Source: Segatella hominis
GTDB lineage: Bacteria > Bacteroidota > Bacteroidia > Bacteroidales > Bacteroidaceae
Direction of reading: 5' to 3'
NCBI RefSeq assembly: GCF_004535825.1
Contig: NZ_SGVY01000001.1
Location: 62,001 to 126,000 of the forward strand
Length of the DNA stretch: 64,000 nt
Shown here: piece by piece, positions 25,404-33,829 of the stretch
Layout: the number at the start of each line of letters is the position of its first letter
How positions within the stretch are numbered: the stretch's first letter is position 1
Notes under the pieces: model-generated
Seen by the model: the letters and a program-made list of their open reading frames with translations, nothing else
Database searches by the model: none
What the model was told of the DNA's origin: nothing
Translations under genes and position numbers: made by a program

Positions 25404-26780
25404 ATGGGCAATAATACTTCCATCACGGAACATAAAAGACATTACTATCGAGAACTCCTATGCATCGGGGTTCCTATCATCATCGGACAGTTGGGAACCA
25501 TCATTCTGGGATTCGCCGACACGCTCATGATCGGACATCACAGCACGGAGGAACTGGCTGCAGCGGGTCTCGTCAACAATATCATCACCTTCATCCTCGT
25601 TTCCTACATGGGATTCTCCTATGGTCTCACCCCTATCATCGGAAAACTCTACGGCATGGAGAAAACGGACAAAATAGGACAGAAAGTGAAAAATTCCTTC
25701 TTCGCCAATATGGTGGTGGGCGTCATTTTCTCGCTCGCTCTGATAATCCTCTACTTCAACCTCCATCGCATCGGTCAGCCCGAGGAATTACTCGCGCTCA
25801 TACGCCCCTACTTCATCGTCAACCTCATTTCGGTGCTCTTCGTGGGCGTATTCAATACCCTGAAGCAGTTTCTCGACGGAATCGGAAATACCAAGGTAGC
25901 GATGTGGGTGATGATCATGGGAAACATCGTCAATATCTTCGGCAACTGGGTGCTCATCTATGGTGTGGGCCCTTGTCCGGAAATGGGATTATTAGGTGCC
26001 GGAATCTCTACCTTGGCAAGTCGTGTGCTCATGGCTGTGGCTATGGTGGGCATCATCGCCGGCACGAAGGAATACAGGGAATATCGCAACAATATCATAG
26101 CAAGCCGCATCAACGGGGCTGACTTCCGGGAGATGAACCGTCTGGGATGGCCTGTGGCGCTGCAACTGGCGCTGGAATCGGGCGCCTTTACGCTGAGCTG
26201 CGTGATGGTGGGATGGCTCGGAACGATTCCATTAGCTGCCCATCAGGTGATGATAACTATCTCCCAACTGTTCTACCTCGTACTCTCTGGTATGGCTGCA
26301 GCGCTGGCCATCCGAGTGAGCCATTTCGTGGGACAGAACGACTTTGCTGCCGTCAGGAGAAACGCCTACGATGGTTGGAGACTCAACCTGCTGTTCTCTC
26401 TCTGCATGGGCATTCCGGTGTTGCTGCTCAGACATCAGATAGGCGGATGGTTCAATGATAATGTGGAGGTGCAGCAGTACGTGGCCCTGCTCATCATCAT
26501 GATGATGCTCTACCAGTTTGGCGACGGTCTGCAATATACTTTTGCCAATGCGCTGAGAGGTATTGCCTGCGTGAAACCAATGGTGACCTATGCCTTCATT
26601 GCCTACTTCATCATCTGTCTGCCGTTGGGCTATACGCTCGGTTTCCCTTGCGGCATCGGTATCTTGGGCATTTGGATAGCCTTCCCATTCGGTCTCACCA
26701 TCGCCGGTTTTCTCTACAAACACCGGTTTGAGAAGGAACTGAAGAAAATGGAAAACATTTTTTTAGAAAAAAATTTTTGA
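25404..26780 (+). CDS. MATE family multidrug/metabolite efflux transporter
   Basis: 458 residues, the normal MATE length, with twelve predicted membrane helices in two MatE repeats. Family segments: IIIGQLGTIILGFADTLMIG at the first helix pair and the second-half counterpart LQLALESGAFTLSCVMVGWL. Members export cationic drugs, dyes or metabolites with sodium or proton exchange. Substrate unknown. The AraC-type regulator starts 147 bp downstream on the same strand behind its own promoter and may control it. Confidence 0.92.
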   Translation: MGNNTSITEHKRHYYRELLCIGVPIIIGQLGTIILGFADTLMIGHHSTEELAAAGLVNNIITFILVSYMGFSYGLTPIIGKLYGMEKTDKIGQKVKNSFFANMVVGVIFSLALIILYFNLHRIGQPEELLALIRPYFIVNLISVLFVGVFNTLKQFLDGIGNTKVAMWVMIMGNIVNIFGNWVLIYGVGPCPEMGLLGAGISTLASRVLMAVAMVGIIAGTKEYREYRNNIIASRINGADFREMNRLGWPVALQLALESGAFTLSCVMVGWLGTIPLAAHQVMITISQLFYLVLSGMAAALAIRVSHFVGQNDFAAVRRNAYDGWRLNLLFSLCMGIPVLLLRHQIGGWFNDNVEVQQYVALLIIMMMLYQFGDGLQYTFANALRGIACVKPMVTYAFIAYFIICLPLGYTLGFPCGIGILGIWIAFPFGLTIAGFLYKHRFEKELKKMENIFLEKNF

Positions 26781-26806
26781 TGTCTGAAGGATATTTTGTA
26801 CTTTTG
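26774..26806 (+). promoter_or_regulatory. Promoter of the AraC-family gene
   Basis: TTTTTG (26774-26779) and TACTTTTG (26799-26806), 19 bp apart, beginning at the 3' end of the MATE gene. Confidence 0.75.
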
Positions 26807-26841
26807 CCCTCGTAGAATCATCCCTCAAAAGGGAGTCTGGG

Positions 26842-26886
26842 GATTCTCATCTGGGAAGAACCGGAGATTCTCATCTGGTAAAAACC
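26842..26886 (+). repeat. Two direct repeats, 24-bp period, in the AraC leader
   Basis: GATTCTCATCTGG at 26842-26854 and 26866-26878, each followed by a near copy of GAAGAACC / TAAAAACC. They lie between the promoter and the start codon: a likely operator or an RNA element. Confidence 0.75.
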
Positions 26887-26927
26887 GCCCCAGAAGTAAA
26901 CTTTTTCTATGAGAAGTATAAGTAAAC

Positions 26928-27782
26928 ATGAAACAACAGATAGTCTATAACCTGGAAGAATTTGCTGCCAAATATCATCTGACAGACATTTATGGCGCCT
27001 ACGCTGCCCACTTCGCCATCAACGGCGGGGAAAACAACTGCGTAAGCTCGGAAGAACTGGCGGAAATGGTGAAGGAACGTACGCTCTTCACCAAACTGCT
27101 GTTACTGAAACAGGGCAAATGCCTGCTGCATTTCAACAGCAATAAGGACGAAACCCTGGAAGTGAAAACGGGCGAATTTCTCATTGCTTCGCCTAAGGAA
27201 ATCGTAGCGTTGAAGGAGGTTTCACCCGACTTTGAGGCGGAATGTATTCTGGTGGACGAGCATTTCACCGACCAGCCTAACCGATACCAGCCTTCACCTG
27301 AAAAGATGAAAAGCATCGCAGATATTTTCCACTTCGTGAGAGACATTGTAAGGCACCAGCACATCAACAAGATTGAGATGATCAAGAGTATGTTCAACGT
27401 GCTCAAACTCATCATTGAGGAACTGCCCTACGAGCAATGTTCCGTTTCCAACGACTTGGGGCACAAGAAGGAAGTGTATGAAATTTTCCTACACCACCTC
27501 TACCGCTTCTTCCGCAAGGAGCGACAGATCAGATTCTATGCCGACAAGCAGAATGTTTCTGCTGCCTATCTCTCAAGACTGGTAAGGGAAATCAGCGGTT
27601 CTACGGTGAATGAGCACGTTACATCACTGGTTTACAAGGAAATATGCAACCTGCTCACCCAGTCGGACATGACAATGGGGGAAATTGCCGACTATCTGAA
27701 CTTCAGCGACCAGAGCGCCCTGACCAATTTCTTCAAGCAGCGGTCGGGAATGACGCCATTGGCGTATAGGGGAAAGAAATAA
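26928..27782 (+). CDS. AraC family transcriptional regulator
   Basis: 284 residues. An N-terminal cupin-like sensor domain (about 20-150, with GEFLIASPKEIVALKE) is followed by a C-terminal double helix-turn-helix (about 180-284): NVSAAYLSRLVREISGSTV and MTMGEIADYLNFSDQSALTN, ending in the typical FFKQRSGMTPLAYR. It binds DNA in response to an unknown small molecule. Direct repeats in its own leader suggest self-regulation. The nearest likely target is the MATE gene upstream. Confidence 0.9.
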   Translation: MKQQIVYNLEEFAAKYHLTDIYGAYAAHFAINGGENNCVSSEELAEMVKERTLFTKLLLLKQGKCLLHFNSNKDETLEVKTGEFLIASPKEIVALKEVSPDFEAECILVDEHFTDQPNRYQPSPEKMKSIADIFHFVRDIVRHQHINKIEMIKSMFNVLKLIIEELPYEQCSVSNDLGHKKEVYEIFLHHLYRFFRKERQIRFYADKQNVSAAYLSRLVREISGSTVNEHVTSLVYKEICNLLTQSDMTMGEIADYLNFSDQSALTNFFKQRSGMTPLAYRGKK

Positions 27783-27812
27783 GAAAAATTCTGGAAAACA
27801 AAATAAAAAATC

Positions 27813-27868
27813 AAAGCCTGCAAGCGGAATCCGATAGAGAGAGATGGATTCGCCTGCAGGCTTCTTTA
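27813..27868 (+). terminator. Terminator of the AraC-family gene
   Basis: AAGCCTGCAAGCGGAATCC (27814-27832) pairs with GGATTCGCCTGCAGGCTT (27846-27863) with one bulge, then CTTTAAAA. It may also work toward aspA on the other strand. Confidence 0.85.
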
Positions 27869-27937
27869 AAAGAATGTATATACTTGGATTCAATTAGTTA
27901 TGGAAAGTTTTGTTTTTCAACTCTTCATATCCCACAT

Positions 27938-29359
27938 TTATTTCAATGTGAACTTATGAGAATGAAGCATTTCCTTAGGGTCGAGTGCCTTGTCGAGCTC
28001 CTCCTTGCTCATCAGTCCCTGCTCTATCACGATGTCATAGACTGAGCGGCCTGTGGCATGAGCTTCCTTGGCTACCTTGGTGCTGGCCTTATAACCGATA
28101 ATCGGATTGAGGGCAGTCACGATACCGATACTGTTCTTTACCATCTCATAGCAGCGTTCCTTGTTGACAGTAATGCCCAATACACATTCTTCTGTAAGGG
28201 TTTCGATGGCATTCTTCATCCAGGTAAGGCTCTCGAAGAGACTCTCTGTAATGATAGGTTCCATCACATTCAACTCCAACTGACCTGCCTCGGCTGCAAA
28301 ACTGATCGTTGTATCGTTACCAATCACCTTGAAGCAAACCTGATTGGTCACCTCTGGGATAACTGGATTTACCTTGCCCGGCATGATGGATGAACCAGGA
28401 GCCTTAGGAGGAAGGTTGATCTCGTTCAGACCGCAGCGTGGACCTGAAGCCATCAGTCGAAGATCGTTACAGATCTTGGAAAGTTTCACAGCCAGGCGCT
28501 TCAAAGCTGAAGAATAGCTTACGTAAGCACCTGTATCTGGTGTAGCCTCCACCAAGTCGCTGGCAGATACGAAGTTCTCACCGGTCAACTTACTGAGGTT
28601 GGCTGCACAGAGCTTAGCAAAGCCCGGAACGGCATTCAGACCTGTACCGATAGCAGTACCACCCATATTGATTTCGTGGAGAAGCTTCACATTGCGCTCC
28701 AGATTGAGGATTTCCTCCTCCAGGTTGTTGGCGTATGCGTTGAACTCCTGTCCGATAGTCATCGGAACTGCATCCTGCAACTGAGTACGTCCCATCTTGA
28801 TGGTGTCGAAATACTCCTCAGCCTTGTAGCGGAAAGCGCTGATAAGTCCGGTAAGAGCGCCCACGAGATGAGCATTCATGCGAATGAGGGCGAGGCGGAT
28901 GGATGTAGGATAAACATCATTTGTACTCTGTCCGCAGTTGCAATGGTCGTTAGGAGAAACATACAGATAGTCACCTTTCTCGCGTCCTAAGATTTCGAGG
29001 GCACGGTTGGCAATCACCTCATTAGCATTCATATTGACAGAAGTTCCAGCACCACCCTGTACCATGTCGATAGGGAAATTCTCGTGCCACTTGCCGTCTA
29101 TGATTTCGCGGCAAGCCTCAGCCATTGCTCCGGAAATCTCATCATTGATAACTCCGAGAGAATGATTGGTCTGGGCAGCTGCCAGCTTCACGTATGCAAT
29201 AGCGATGATGAAATCAGGATAATCACACATCGTCTTGCGAGAAATATGATAATTGTTAATACCACGCTGAGTTTGTACACCGTAAAGTGCGTCAGCAGGA
29301 ACTTTGAGTTCACCTAAAAGGTCAGACTCTACTCTGAATTTCTTTTCGTCAGCCATCAT
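27938..29359 (-). CDS. aspA: Aspartate ammonia-lyase
   Basis: 473 residues, the usual aspartase length. Converts L-aspartate to fumarate and ammonia, feeding fumarate respiration to succinate. Signature GSSIMPGKVNPV (catalytic loop serine) and the conserved blocks MVQGGAGTSVNMNANEV, NDHCNCGQSTNDVYPTS and GRTQLQDAVPMTIGQEF are all present. Fumarase class II is the nearest alternative, but the GGAGTSVNMN context and length favour aspartase. Start is one of two adjacent ATGs (29359 or 29356). Confidence 0.93.
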   Translation of the reverse strand: MMADEKKFRVESDLLGELKVPADALYGVQTQRGINNYHISRKTMCDYPDFIIAIAYVKLAAAQTNHSLGVINDEISGAMAEACREIIDGKWHENFPIDMVQGGAGTSVNMNANEVIANRALEILGREKGDYLYVSPNDHCNCGQSTNDVYPTSIRLALIRMNAHLVGALTGLISAFRYKAEEYFDTIKMGRTQLQDAVPMTIGQEFNAYANNLEEEILNLERNVKLLHEINMGGTAIGTGLNAVPGFAKLCAANLSKLTGENFVSASDLVEATPDTGAYVSYSSALKRLAVKLSKICNDLRLMASGPRCGLNEINLPPKAPGSSIMPGKVNPVIPEVTNQVCFKVIGNDTTISFAAEAGQLELNVMEPIITESLFESLTWMKNAIETLTEECVLGITVNKERCYEMVKNSIGIVTALNPIIGYKASTKVAKEAHATGRSVYDIVIEQGLMSKEELDKALDPKEMLHSHKFTLK

Positions 29360-29410
29360 GTTATATCGTTTAAGTTAGTATTTATTCTATTAGTTATTGT
29401 TTCTAACACA

Positions 29411-29482
29411 AAGAAAATGCAAACGAGCGCAATGAAAGCTTGCTTTCAAATTGCCGAGTGCAGCTTTTCTTCTGCAAAGATA
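29411..29482 (-). promoter_or_regulatory. aspA promoter -7 box and conserved-looking leader element
   Basis: The gap 29360-29778 holds, on the minus strand, TATCTTTG (plus 29475-29482), then a leader with CTGCACTCGGCAATTTG and the palindrome GAAAGC-AA-GCTTTC (plus 29434-29447), then ATTGCGCTCGTTTGC. I have the impression that this leader recurs before other Bacteroidales genes; this could not be checked here. The rest of the gap is A/T-rich with nothing recognised up to the queF terminator. Confidence 0.6.
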
Positions 29483-29710
29483 CGATGATTTTTGCTGAAG
29501 TTATTTATAAAAAACGAACCATTATTTGTAAAAAGCAAACTTGGTTTGATTTTTTGTGATTTTTTCAATTTCCCCTACTTCAAACAAGGACTTTTTCTCT
29601 TTATTTTTATCCTCGCAGGAAATAAGGGGGAACTGATTTGTCATTTCTCATTTATAATAGCTGGATGATCAGATAACCGATGCTGAGCGGATTTTCCATG
29701 CTATATAAAC

Positions 29711-29756
29711 CCAAAAAGCTACATTCTCCAGCATTTCTGCCGAAGATGTAGCTCTT
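29711..29756 (-). terminator. Terminator of the queuosine operon
   Basis: AGCTACAT (29717-29724) pairs with ATGTAGCT (29746-29753). On the minus strand the stem is followed by TTTTTGGG, so it ends the operon after queF (stop at 29779). The plus side also has T-rich sequence. Confidence 0.75.
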
Positions 29757-29778
29757 CTTTTAAAAATCATCATTTTAC

Positions 29779-30234
29779 TTATTCATGCGTAGCGAAACGC
29801 TGCTCTGCCAGCTTCTCGTACTTAGTACCAGGCTTGCCGTAATTGGCATAAGGCCAGATGCTGATACCGCCACGAGGAGTGAAAATACCAGTCACCTCAA
29901 TGTACTTAGGATCCATCAGACGGATGAGATCCTTCATGATGATGTTCACGCAGTCCTCATGAAAATCACCATGATTGCGGAAACTGAAAAGATAGAGTTT
30001 CAAACTCTTGCTCTCCACCATCTTCACATCAGGAATATAACTGATGCGAATCTCCGCAAAGTCGGGCTGACCGGTAATCGGACAAAGCGATGTAAACTCA
30101 GGGCAGTTGAAACGTACCCAGTAATCATTGCCCGGATGCTTGTTGACAAAGGTCTCCAGCACCTCAGGTGCATAATCCATTCTATATTCGGTTTTGGCTC
30201 CGAGAGCCTGCAAACCATCTTGTTTTCTATCCAC
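29779..30234 (-). CDS. queF: NADPH-dependent 7-cyano-7-deazaguanine reductase (QueF)
   Basis: 151 residues, the short unimodular form. Reduces preQ0 nitrile to preQ1 amine with two NADPH in queuosine synthesis for tRNA wobble positions. Thioimide-forming C51 and D58 lie in [20 protein letters not shown]; the substrate Glu-His element is in [11 protein letters not shown]. The start is GTG at 30234; no in-frame ATG lies between it and the transporter stop 35 bp upstream. Second gene of an operon with a queuosine-precursor transporter and a preQ1-I-like riboswitch. Confidence 0.95.
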   Translation of the reverse strand: MDRKQDGLQALGAKTEYRMDYAPEVLETFVNKHPGNDYWVRFNCPEFTSLCPITGQPDFAEIRISYIPDVKMVESKSLKLYLFSFRNHGDFHEDCVNIIMKDLIRLMDPKYIEVTGIFTPRGGISIWPYANYGKPGTKYEKLAEQRFATHE

Positions 30235-30269
30235 TGTCTTGGTAAAATTTTTATTTGTGAATTACGTAA

Positions 30270-30962
30270 TTAGTTGAGACTGAATATCTTGAAGACATTA
30301 TAAGAGATGTTGTTGTCATAAACATCCTCACCCTCATGCTTCTTGATGGCCTTGACCACACGGATGGTTACAGGCAACACGATGATTTCATATACTGTCT
30401 TGAGAATAACCTGCCAGAGCATGAGCCAAGGCAACTCGGAAGCAGGAACTACGCCTCCCAATGCCAATGGGAAGAAGATGATACTGTCGCAACTCTCTCC
30501 TGCCACGGTACTGAGAATAGCACGGGCTGAGAAATGCTTGCCACCATCACGAATCTTCATCACACTCATCACATAGGCATTGGCAAATGAACCTACGATG
30601 AAGGCTACGAAGGAAGCGGCAGCGATGCGTGGAGCCAGACCGAAAATGGCGTGGAAACCAGCATCATTGGTCCAATAAGGTGCTGCAGGAATCACATCAC
30701 AGATGGCGCCGAGAGCCACGAAGAAGAAATTCATGGCAAAACCTGTCCATATCAGCAGGCGGGCTTTCTGATAACCCCACACTTCACAAACGACATCATT
30801 GATAATGTAGCTCACTGGGAATACAATGAGTCCACCGGTCAGAGATACTGGGCCGAAGGCAATTTGCTTTGTTTCGAGCACGTTTGCCGCAATCAGACAA
30901 ACGCAAAAGAGGATGCTGAAAAGCATAAACAGCACACTCACTTGAGTTGTTTTCTTTTCCAT
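30270..30962 (-). CDS. Queuosine precursor transporter (QPTR/YhhQ family)
   Basis: 230 residues with about six membrane helices. Family segments: LETKQIAFGPVSLTGGLIVF, PVSYIINDVVCEVWGYQKAR, and AGESCDSIIFFPLALGG. YhhQ-type proteins import preQ0 or preQ1. The ATG at 30962 directly follows a preQ1-I-like aptamer, and queF lies 35 bp downstream; together they support import of a 7-deazaguanine and its processing to preQ1. No other queuosine biosynthesis genes are nearby, so salvage rather than de novo synthesis is inferred for this locus. Confidence 0.93.
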   Translation of the reverse strand: MEKKTTQVSVLFMLFSILFCVCLIAANVLETKQIAFGPVSLTGGLIVFPVSYIINDVVCEVWGYQKARLLIWTGFAMNFFFVALGAICDVIPAAPYWTNDAGFHAIFGLAPRIAAASFVAFIVGSFANAYVMSVMKIRDGGKHFSARAILSTVAGESCDSIIFFPLALGGVVPASELPWLMLWQVILKTVYEIIVLPVTIRVVKAIKKHEGEDVYDNNISYNVFKIFSLN

Positions 30963-30964
30963 TT

Positions 30965-31000
30965 TTCTTGTTTTTTACGAGGTTTACCAAGCACTCAGAT
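30965..31000 (-). promoter_or_regulatory. preQ1-I-like riboswitch aptamer at the transporter start
   Basis: Minus-strand RNA: P1 UGAG / CUCG enclosing the 12-nt loop UGCUUGGUAAAC, then the A-rich tail UAAAAAACAAG. Loop CUUG (plus 30988-30991) and tail CAAG (plus 30967-30970) can form the P2 pseudoknot. The loop matches the B. subtilis queC aptamer loop UUCUAGCUACAC in length and at key bases (first U, last C that pairs with preQ1). The tail ends 4 nt before the ATG, so ligand binding would hide the start region. P1 is weak (four pairs, one wobble). Confidence 0.75.
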
Positions 31001-31047
31001 TTTGCTCCTGACAAGGTGGAAATCTGTTCACCATGCAAAAGCGGCTG

Positions 31048-31079
31048 CAAAATTACGATTTTTTCCTGAATTCTCCAAA
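31048..31079 (-). promoter_or_regulatory. Promoter of the riboswitch/transporter/queF operon
   Basis: Minus-strand TTTG (plus CAAA 31076-31079) and TAATTTTG (plus CAAAATTA 31048-31055) exactly 20 bp apart; predicted leader about 80 nt, containing the aptamer. Confidence 0.8.
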
Positions 31080-31124
31080 TTTTAGCATAGAAATGTAGGA
31101 TTTTTGAAATTCCTAAAATACATA

Positions 31125-31203
31125 GTCCCACAGATTTCACAGATTTACACAGATTTTTTGAAACAAAAAATAAATCTGTGAACATCTGTAATATCTGTGG
31201 GAC
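31125..31203. repeat. 79-bp intergenic palindrome rich in CACAGATT units
   Basis: Left arm begins GTCCCACAGATTTCACAGAT, right arm ends ATCTGTAATATCTGTGGGAC, with AAATCTGTG / CACAGATTT nearer the centre. It lies in the 307-bp gap between the DUF5606 gene and the transporter. It could act as a terminator of the DUF5606 operon on the minus strand or be a dispersed repeat. Confidence 0.8.
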
Positions 31204-31269
31204 ATTTTTCGGGCGCACTGAATGTGACTTATAACACACCCCTCTTATATATATAATAATGTATAGGGA

Positions 31270-31722
31270 TTACTCAGCAGCTGCTTCCTCCTGACGATCA
31301 TCTACATTGTCGCCATCTGTTGGAGCCAAAGTTGCCTTGAAATCAGTAATGCCGTTCTTCACGAGGATATTGTACCACTGGAGCAACTTCTTGATGTCGC
31401 TATCGTGTACACGGTCACGGTCGTAGTTAGGCAAAACCTCTGCGAAATAGTCATGAAGTTCCTGAGCAGAGCACTTCTTATAGTTGAGGCTGCTTACCTG
31501 ACTGTTCTCCTTCTTGCCTACACTCTCCAAAACCTCCCAGAGGGCGATTTCATCAGCATCTGTGTACATAGCGATGTCGCCAAGACTTGTTACACGGTCT
31601 GTAGCGAAAGCTGGAATACGTCTGTGAGTCTCATCAATAGTCTCCACGATGAGGTTTCTGTTTCCACGAGATACCAGTTTATAAAGGCCTGGCTTACCTG
31701 CAATTGAAAGAATTGTTTCCAT
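31270..31722 (-). CDS. DUF5606 family protein
   Basis: 150 residues. Recognised by the N-terminal METILSIAGKPGLYKLVSRG and NLIVETIDETHRRIPAFATD, characteristic of this Bacteroidetes-specific family. A small beta-rich N-terminal domain is followed by a helical part (DSDIKKLLQWYNILVKNGIT) and an acidic tail. Cytosolic, no signal peptide; function unknown. It is last in the nusB-yajC-ybbR-coaE neighbourhood, 149 bp after coaE. Confidence 0.85.
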   Translation of the reverse strand: METILSIAGKPGLYKLVSRGNRNLIVETIDETHRRIPAFATDRVTSLGDIAMYTDADEIALWEVLESVGKKENSQVSSLNYKKCSAQELHDYFAEVLPNYDRDRVHDSDIKKLLQWYNILVKNGITDFKATLAPTDGDNVDDRQEEAAAE

Positions 31723-31871
31723 TGTTCTTTTTATTTCTTATTTATTATTTCTTTGTTTACTTTTTCCTTTTATTTTTCAAAGAAGAAAATTCTCTCCTCT
31801 TTCATTCGAAGAAAGAAATCTCCCCTTCCCATTCGAAGAAGGAAAACTCCTATCGCTTCTCAGCAGAAGTC

Positions 31872-32432
31872 CTATTTCACCTGATTCAGGAGTCTGTCAA
31901 TCTGCAGATTCAAATCTTCCTTTCCATCATTTCTGATTTCAAAATCACTCTGCAAAACGACATCAGCCTGAGGCAACTGGGCATTTATCCATTCCTCTGC
32001 TTTCTGGCGGGAAATCTGATCGCGCTGCATAATCCGCTGCAGACGGACTTCCTGTGGAGCCGTCACGCAGACCACATAGTCGAAACGGGTGCGATGAACA
32101 AAACCACTGTCAAAGAGAATGGCGCTTTCCAGCCAGTTCTTTCCGCTCTGTTCGAAATCGCGAGCCACAGCAGGATGAACCACATCATTGACTGCCAGTT
32201 TGTTGGTCTCACTCGCCAAAAGAAACTGAGCCAGAACTGGTTTCTGAAGCACACCGTCCGCATAGACCTCATTGCCCACAAGCAGCTTTAGTGCAGCCTG
32301 CAACTGCTCATCGCTACGCATCAGCCTTTTGGCCGCAGCATCGCAGTCGTAAACCTCGATTCCACGCTTGGCAAGTTCTCTGCAAACAAAACTCTTGCCG
32401 CTTCCGATTCCTCCTGTAATAGCTATTTTCAT
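31872..32432 (-). CDS. coaE: Dephospho-CoA kinase
   Basis: 186 residues. Phosphorylates the 3'-hydroxyl of dephospho-CoA, the last step of coenzyme A synthesis. P-loop GGIGSGKS at residues 7-14 in MKIAITGGIGSGKSFVCREL; VYDCDAAAKRLM follows, typical of CoaE, then the lid region RLQRIMQRDQISRQKAEEWI. It begins 31 bp after the ybbR stop, in one operon. Confidence 0.94.
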   Translation of the reverse strand: MKIAITGGIGSGKSFVCRELAKRGIEVYDCDAAAKRLMRSDEQLQAALKLLVGNEVYADGVLQKPVLAQFLLASETNKLAVNDVVHPAVARDFEQSGKNWLESAILFDSGFVHRTRFDYVVCVTAPQEVRLQRIMQRDQISRQKAEEWINAQLPQADVVLQSDFEIRNDGKEDLNLQIDRLLNQVK

Positions 32433-32463
32433 CAGATTCTACTTTTATAGATCCTCCTATTCC

Positions 32464-33444
32464 CTATTGCTGTTCAAGCAGATAATCCACCTTCTCCACT
32501 TCAAGCATTGCTTTGCTCACGGTTCGTGGCACACTGCGCAGCTGGACCGTACACTTATCAGCCGGATTGGAAGACAGTTCGTCGTAATCGACAACCACCT
32601 TGAACTGGTCGGCACTGACGGTTCTGAACAGGCTGGCACCTATCGTAAATCTGACGGTGACACGGGAAGGGAATGTGCGGAGCACCATGCCCGGAGGCAT
32701 ATTGATGGCCGTAATCGGAACATCGATTGTCTCTTCGGTCAGGACATCAGGATAAACGGAAAGGCGCACCGTATTCGGAACTATCTTGACGCCCACAATC
32801 CTCTGCAAGCGCACCGTCTTGTGGATCGTATCCTGTAAGTTGCGATAGTTGAACGGCTCTATCTCCACATAGCGCAACTGGTCAAGCCGTTTCTTGTTGG
32901 CATAAACCGTCACCGTACCCGGCAGAAATTCCGTATGAGCCAGATAATAAGTCTTGCTCGTCGTAATCTTTCCCCTGAACTTGACAGGCACCTGCTTGGA
33001 AGCACCATATGTGAAATAGAAATCCAGCTTTTCAGGCTTTACAGACAGAAGTTTGCTGGAGCCATAGAGCTGGTTCTGCACCTGCTTCACCATGTCGGCA
33101 TTGGGAATCACGCCGTGCCCCTGGTCCTCATCTGCATAAGTAGCAAACTTGAACGAGAGCGGCTTAAACCATTTACCATATTTGTAGGTAACCAATGTAA
33201 AACCCTTATCCCTCACCATAACCCGCACTGTATCAGCAGGTTCGTCGGTCACAACGGCATTACGGGGTACATTGACAAGGCGCACAGGCACCTTTAATTC
33301 TTCCTCATAAGTCTCATTGAGCGCCATCATCAACCAGAAAGCACCGCTGAGAAAGAGAAAGAACAAAAAAATCAGAAACTCCTTGTTCAGCGCACTGAAC
33401 AAAAAGTTTCTAATCACTTGCCATATTTTTCCTATATTATGCAT
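32464..33444 (-). CDS. YbbR-domain (CdaR-like) membrane-anchored protein
   Basis: 326 residues from ATG 33444 (MHNIGKIWQVIRNFLFSALN); an upstream ATG lies inside yajC. One N-terminal membrane anchor (EFLIFLFFLFLSGAFWLMMA), then extracytoplasmic beta-rich YbbR repeats, e.g. VPVRLVNVPRNAVV and VKFRGKITTSKTYYL. In Firmicutes YbbR (CdaR) regulates the diadenylate cyclase; in Bacteroidetes the role is unknown. The start overlaps the yajC stop by 8 bp, so the two are translationally coupled. Confidence 0.85.
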   Translation of the reverse strand: MHNIGKIWQVIRNFLFSALNKEFLIFLFFLFLSGAFWLMMALNETYEEELKVPVRLVNVPRNAVVTDEPADTVRVMVRDKGFTLVTYKYGKWFKPLSFKFATYADEDQGHGVIPNADMVKQVQNQLYGSSKLLSVKPEKLDFYFTYGASKQVPVKFRGKITTSKTYYLAHTEFLPGTVTVYANKKRLDQLRYVEIEPFNYRNLQDTIHKTVRLQRIVGVKIVPNTVRLSVYPDVLTEETIDVPITAINMPPGMVLRTFPSRVTVRFTIGASLFRTVSADQFKVVVDYDELSSNPADKCTVQLRSVPRTVSKAMLEVEKVDYLLEQQ

Positions 33445-33748
33445 TTGGAGTCTGAGCAGTAGCATCAGCGAACACGTAGCCCTTAGCTACAGTGATTACT
33501 ACGCCACGAGCAATCTCAACATCTACAGTATTCTGCTCCAAGTTGATACGCTTAACGGTGCCATAAACACCACCGCCAGTAACAACCTTAGAACCTTCCT
33601 GCAGAGAATTCTGGAATTTGCGGATTTCCTTCTGCTTCTTCTGCTGAGGACGAATCATGAAAAACCACATGATAACAAAAATTGCTACCATCATAACGAG
33701 GATGCTTATATTACCACCACCACCTTGTGCTACCAATAATAAATTCAT
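33437..33748 (-). CDS. yajC: Preprotein translocase subunit YajC
   Basis: 103 residues: one N-terminal helix (ISILVMMVAIFVIMWFFMIR), then the YajC hallmark RPQQKKQKEIRKFQNSLQEG and KVVTGGGVYGTVKRI. It associates with SecDF in the inner membrane. It lies 81 bp after nusB. Confidence 0.95.
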   Translation of the reverse strand: MNLLLVAQGGGGNISILVMMVAIFVIMWFFMIRPQQKKQKEIRKFQNSLQEGSKVVTGGGVYGTVKRINLEQNTVDVEIARGVVITVAKGYVFADATAQTPNA

Positions 33749-33829
33749 AGTTGCTATTATTTAAAATGTTATTAATATTCTGTTTTCAACTTCAGTCTAT
33801 CGACCTCAGTCTGTTTTCATTACGGAACT

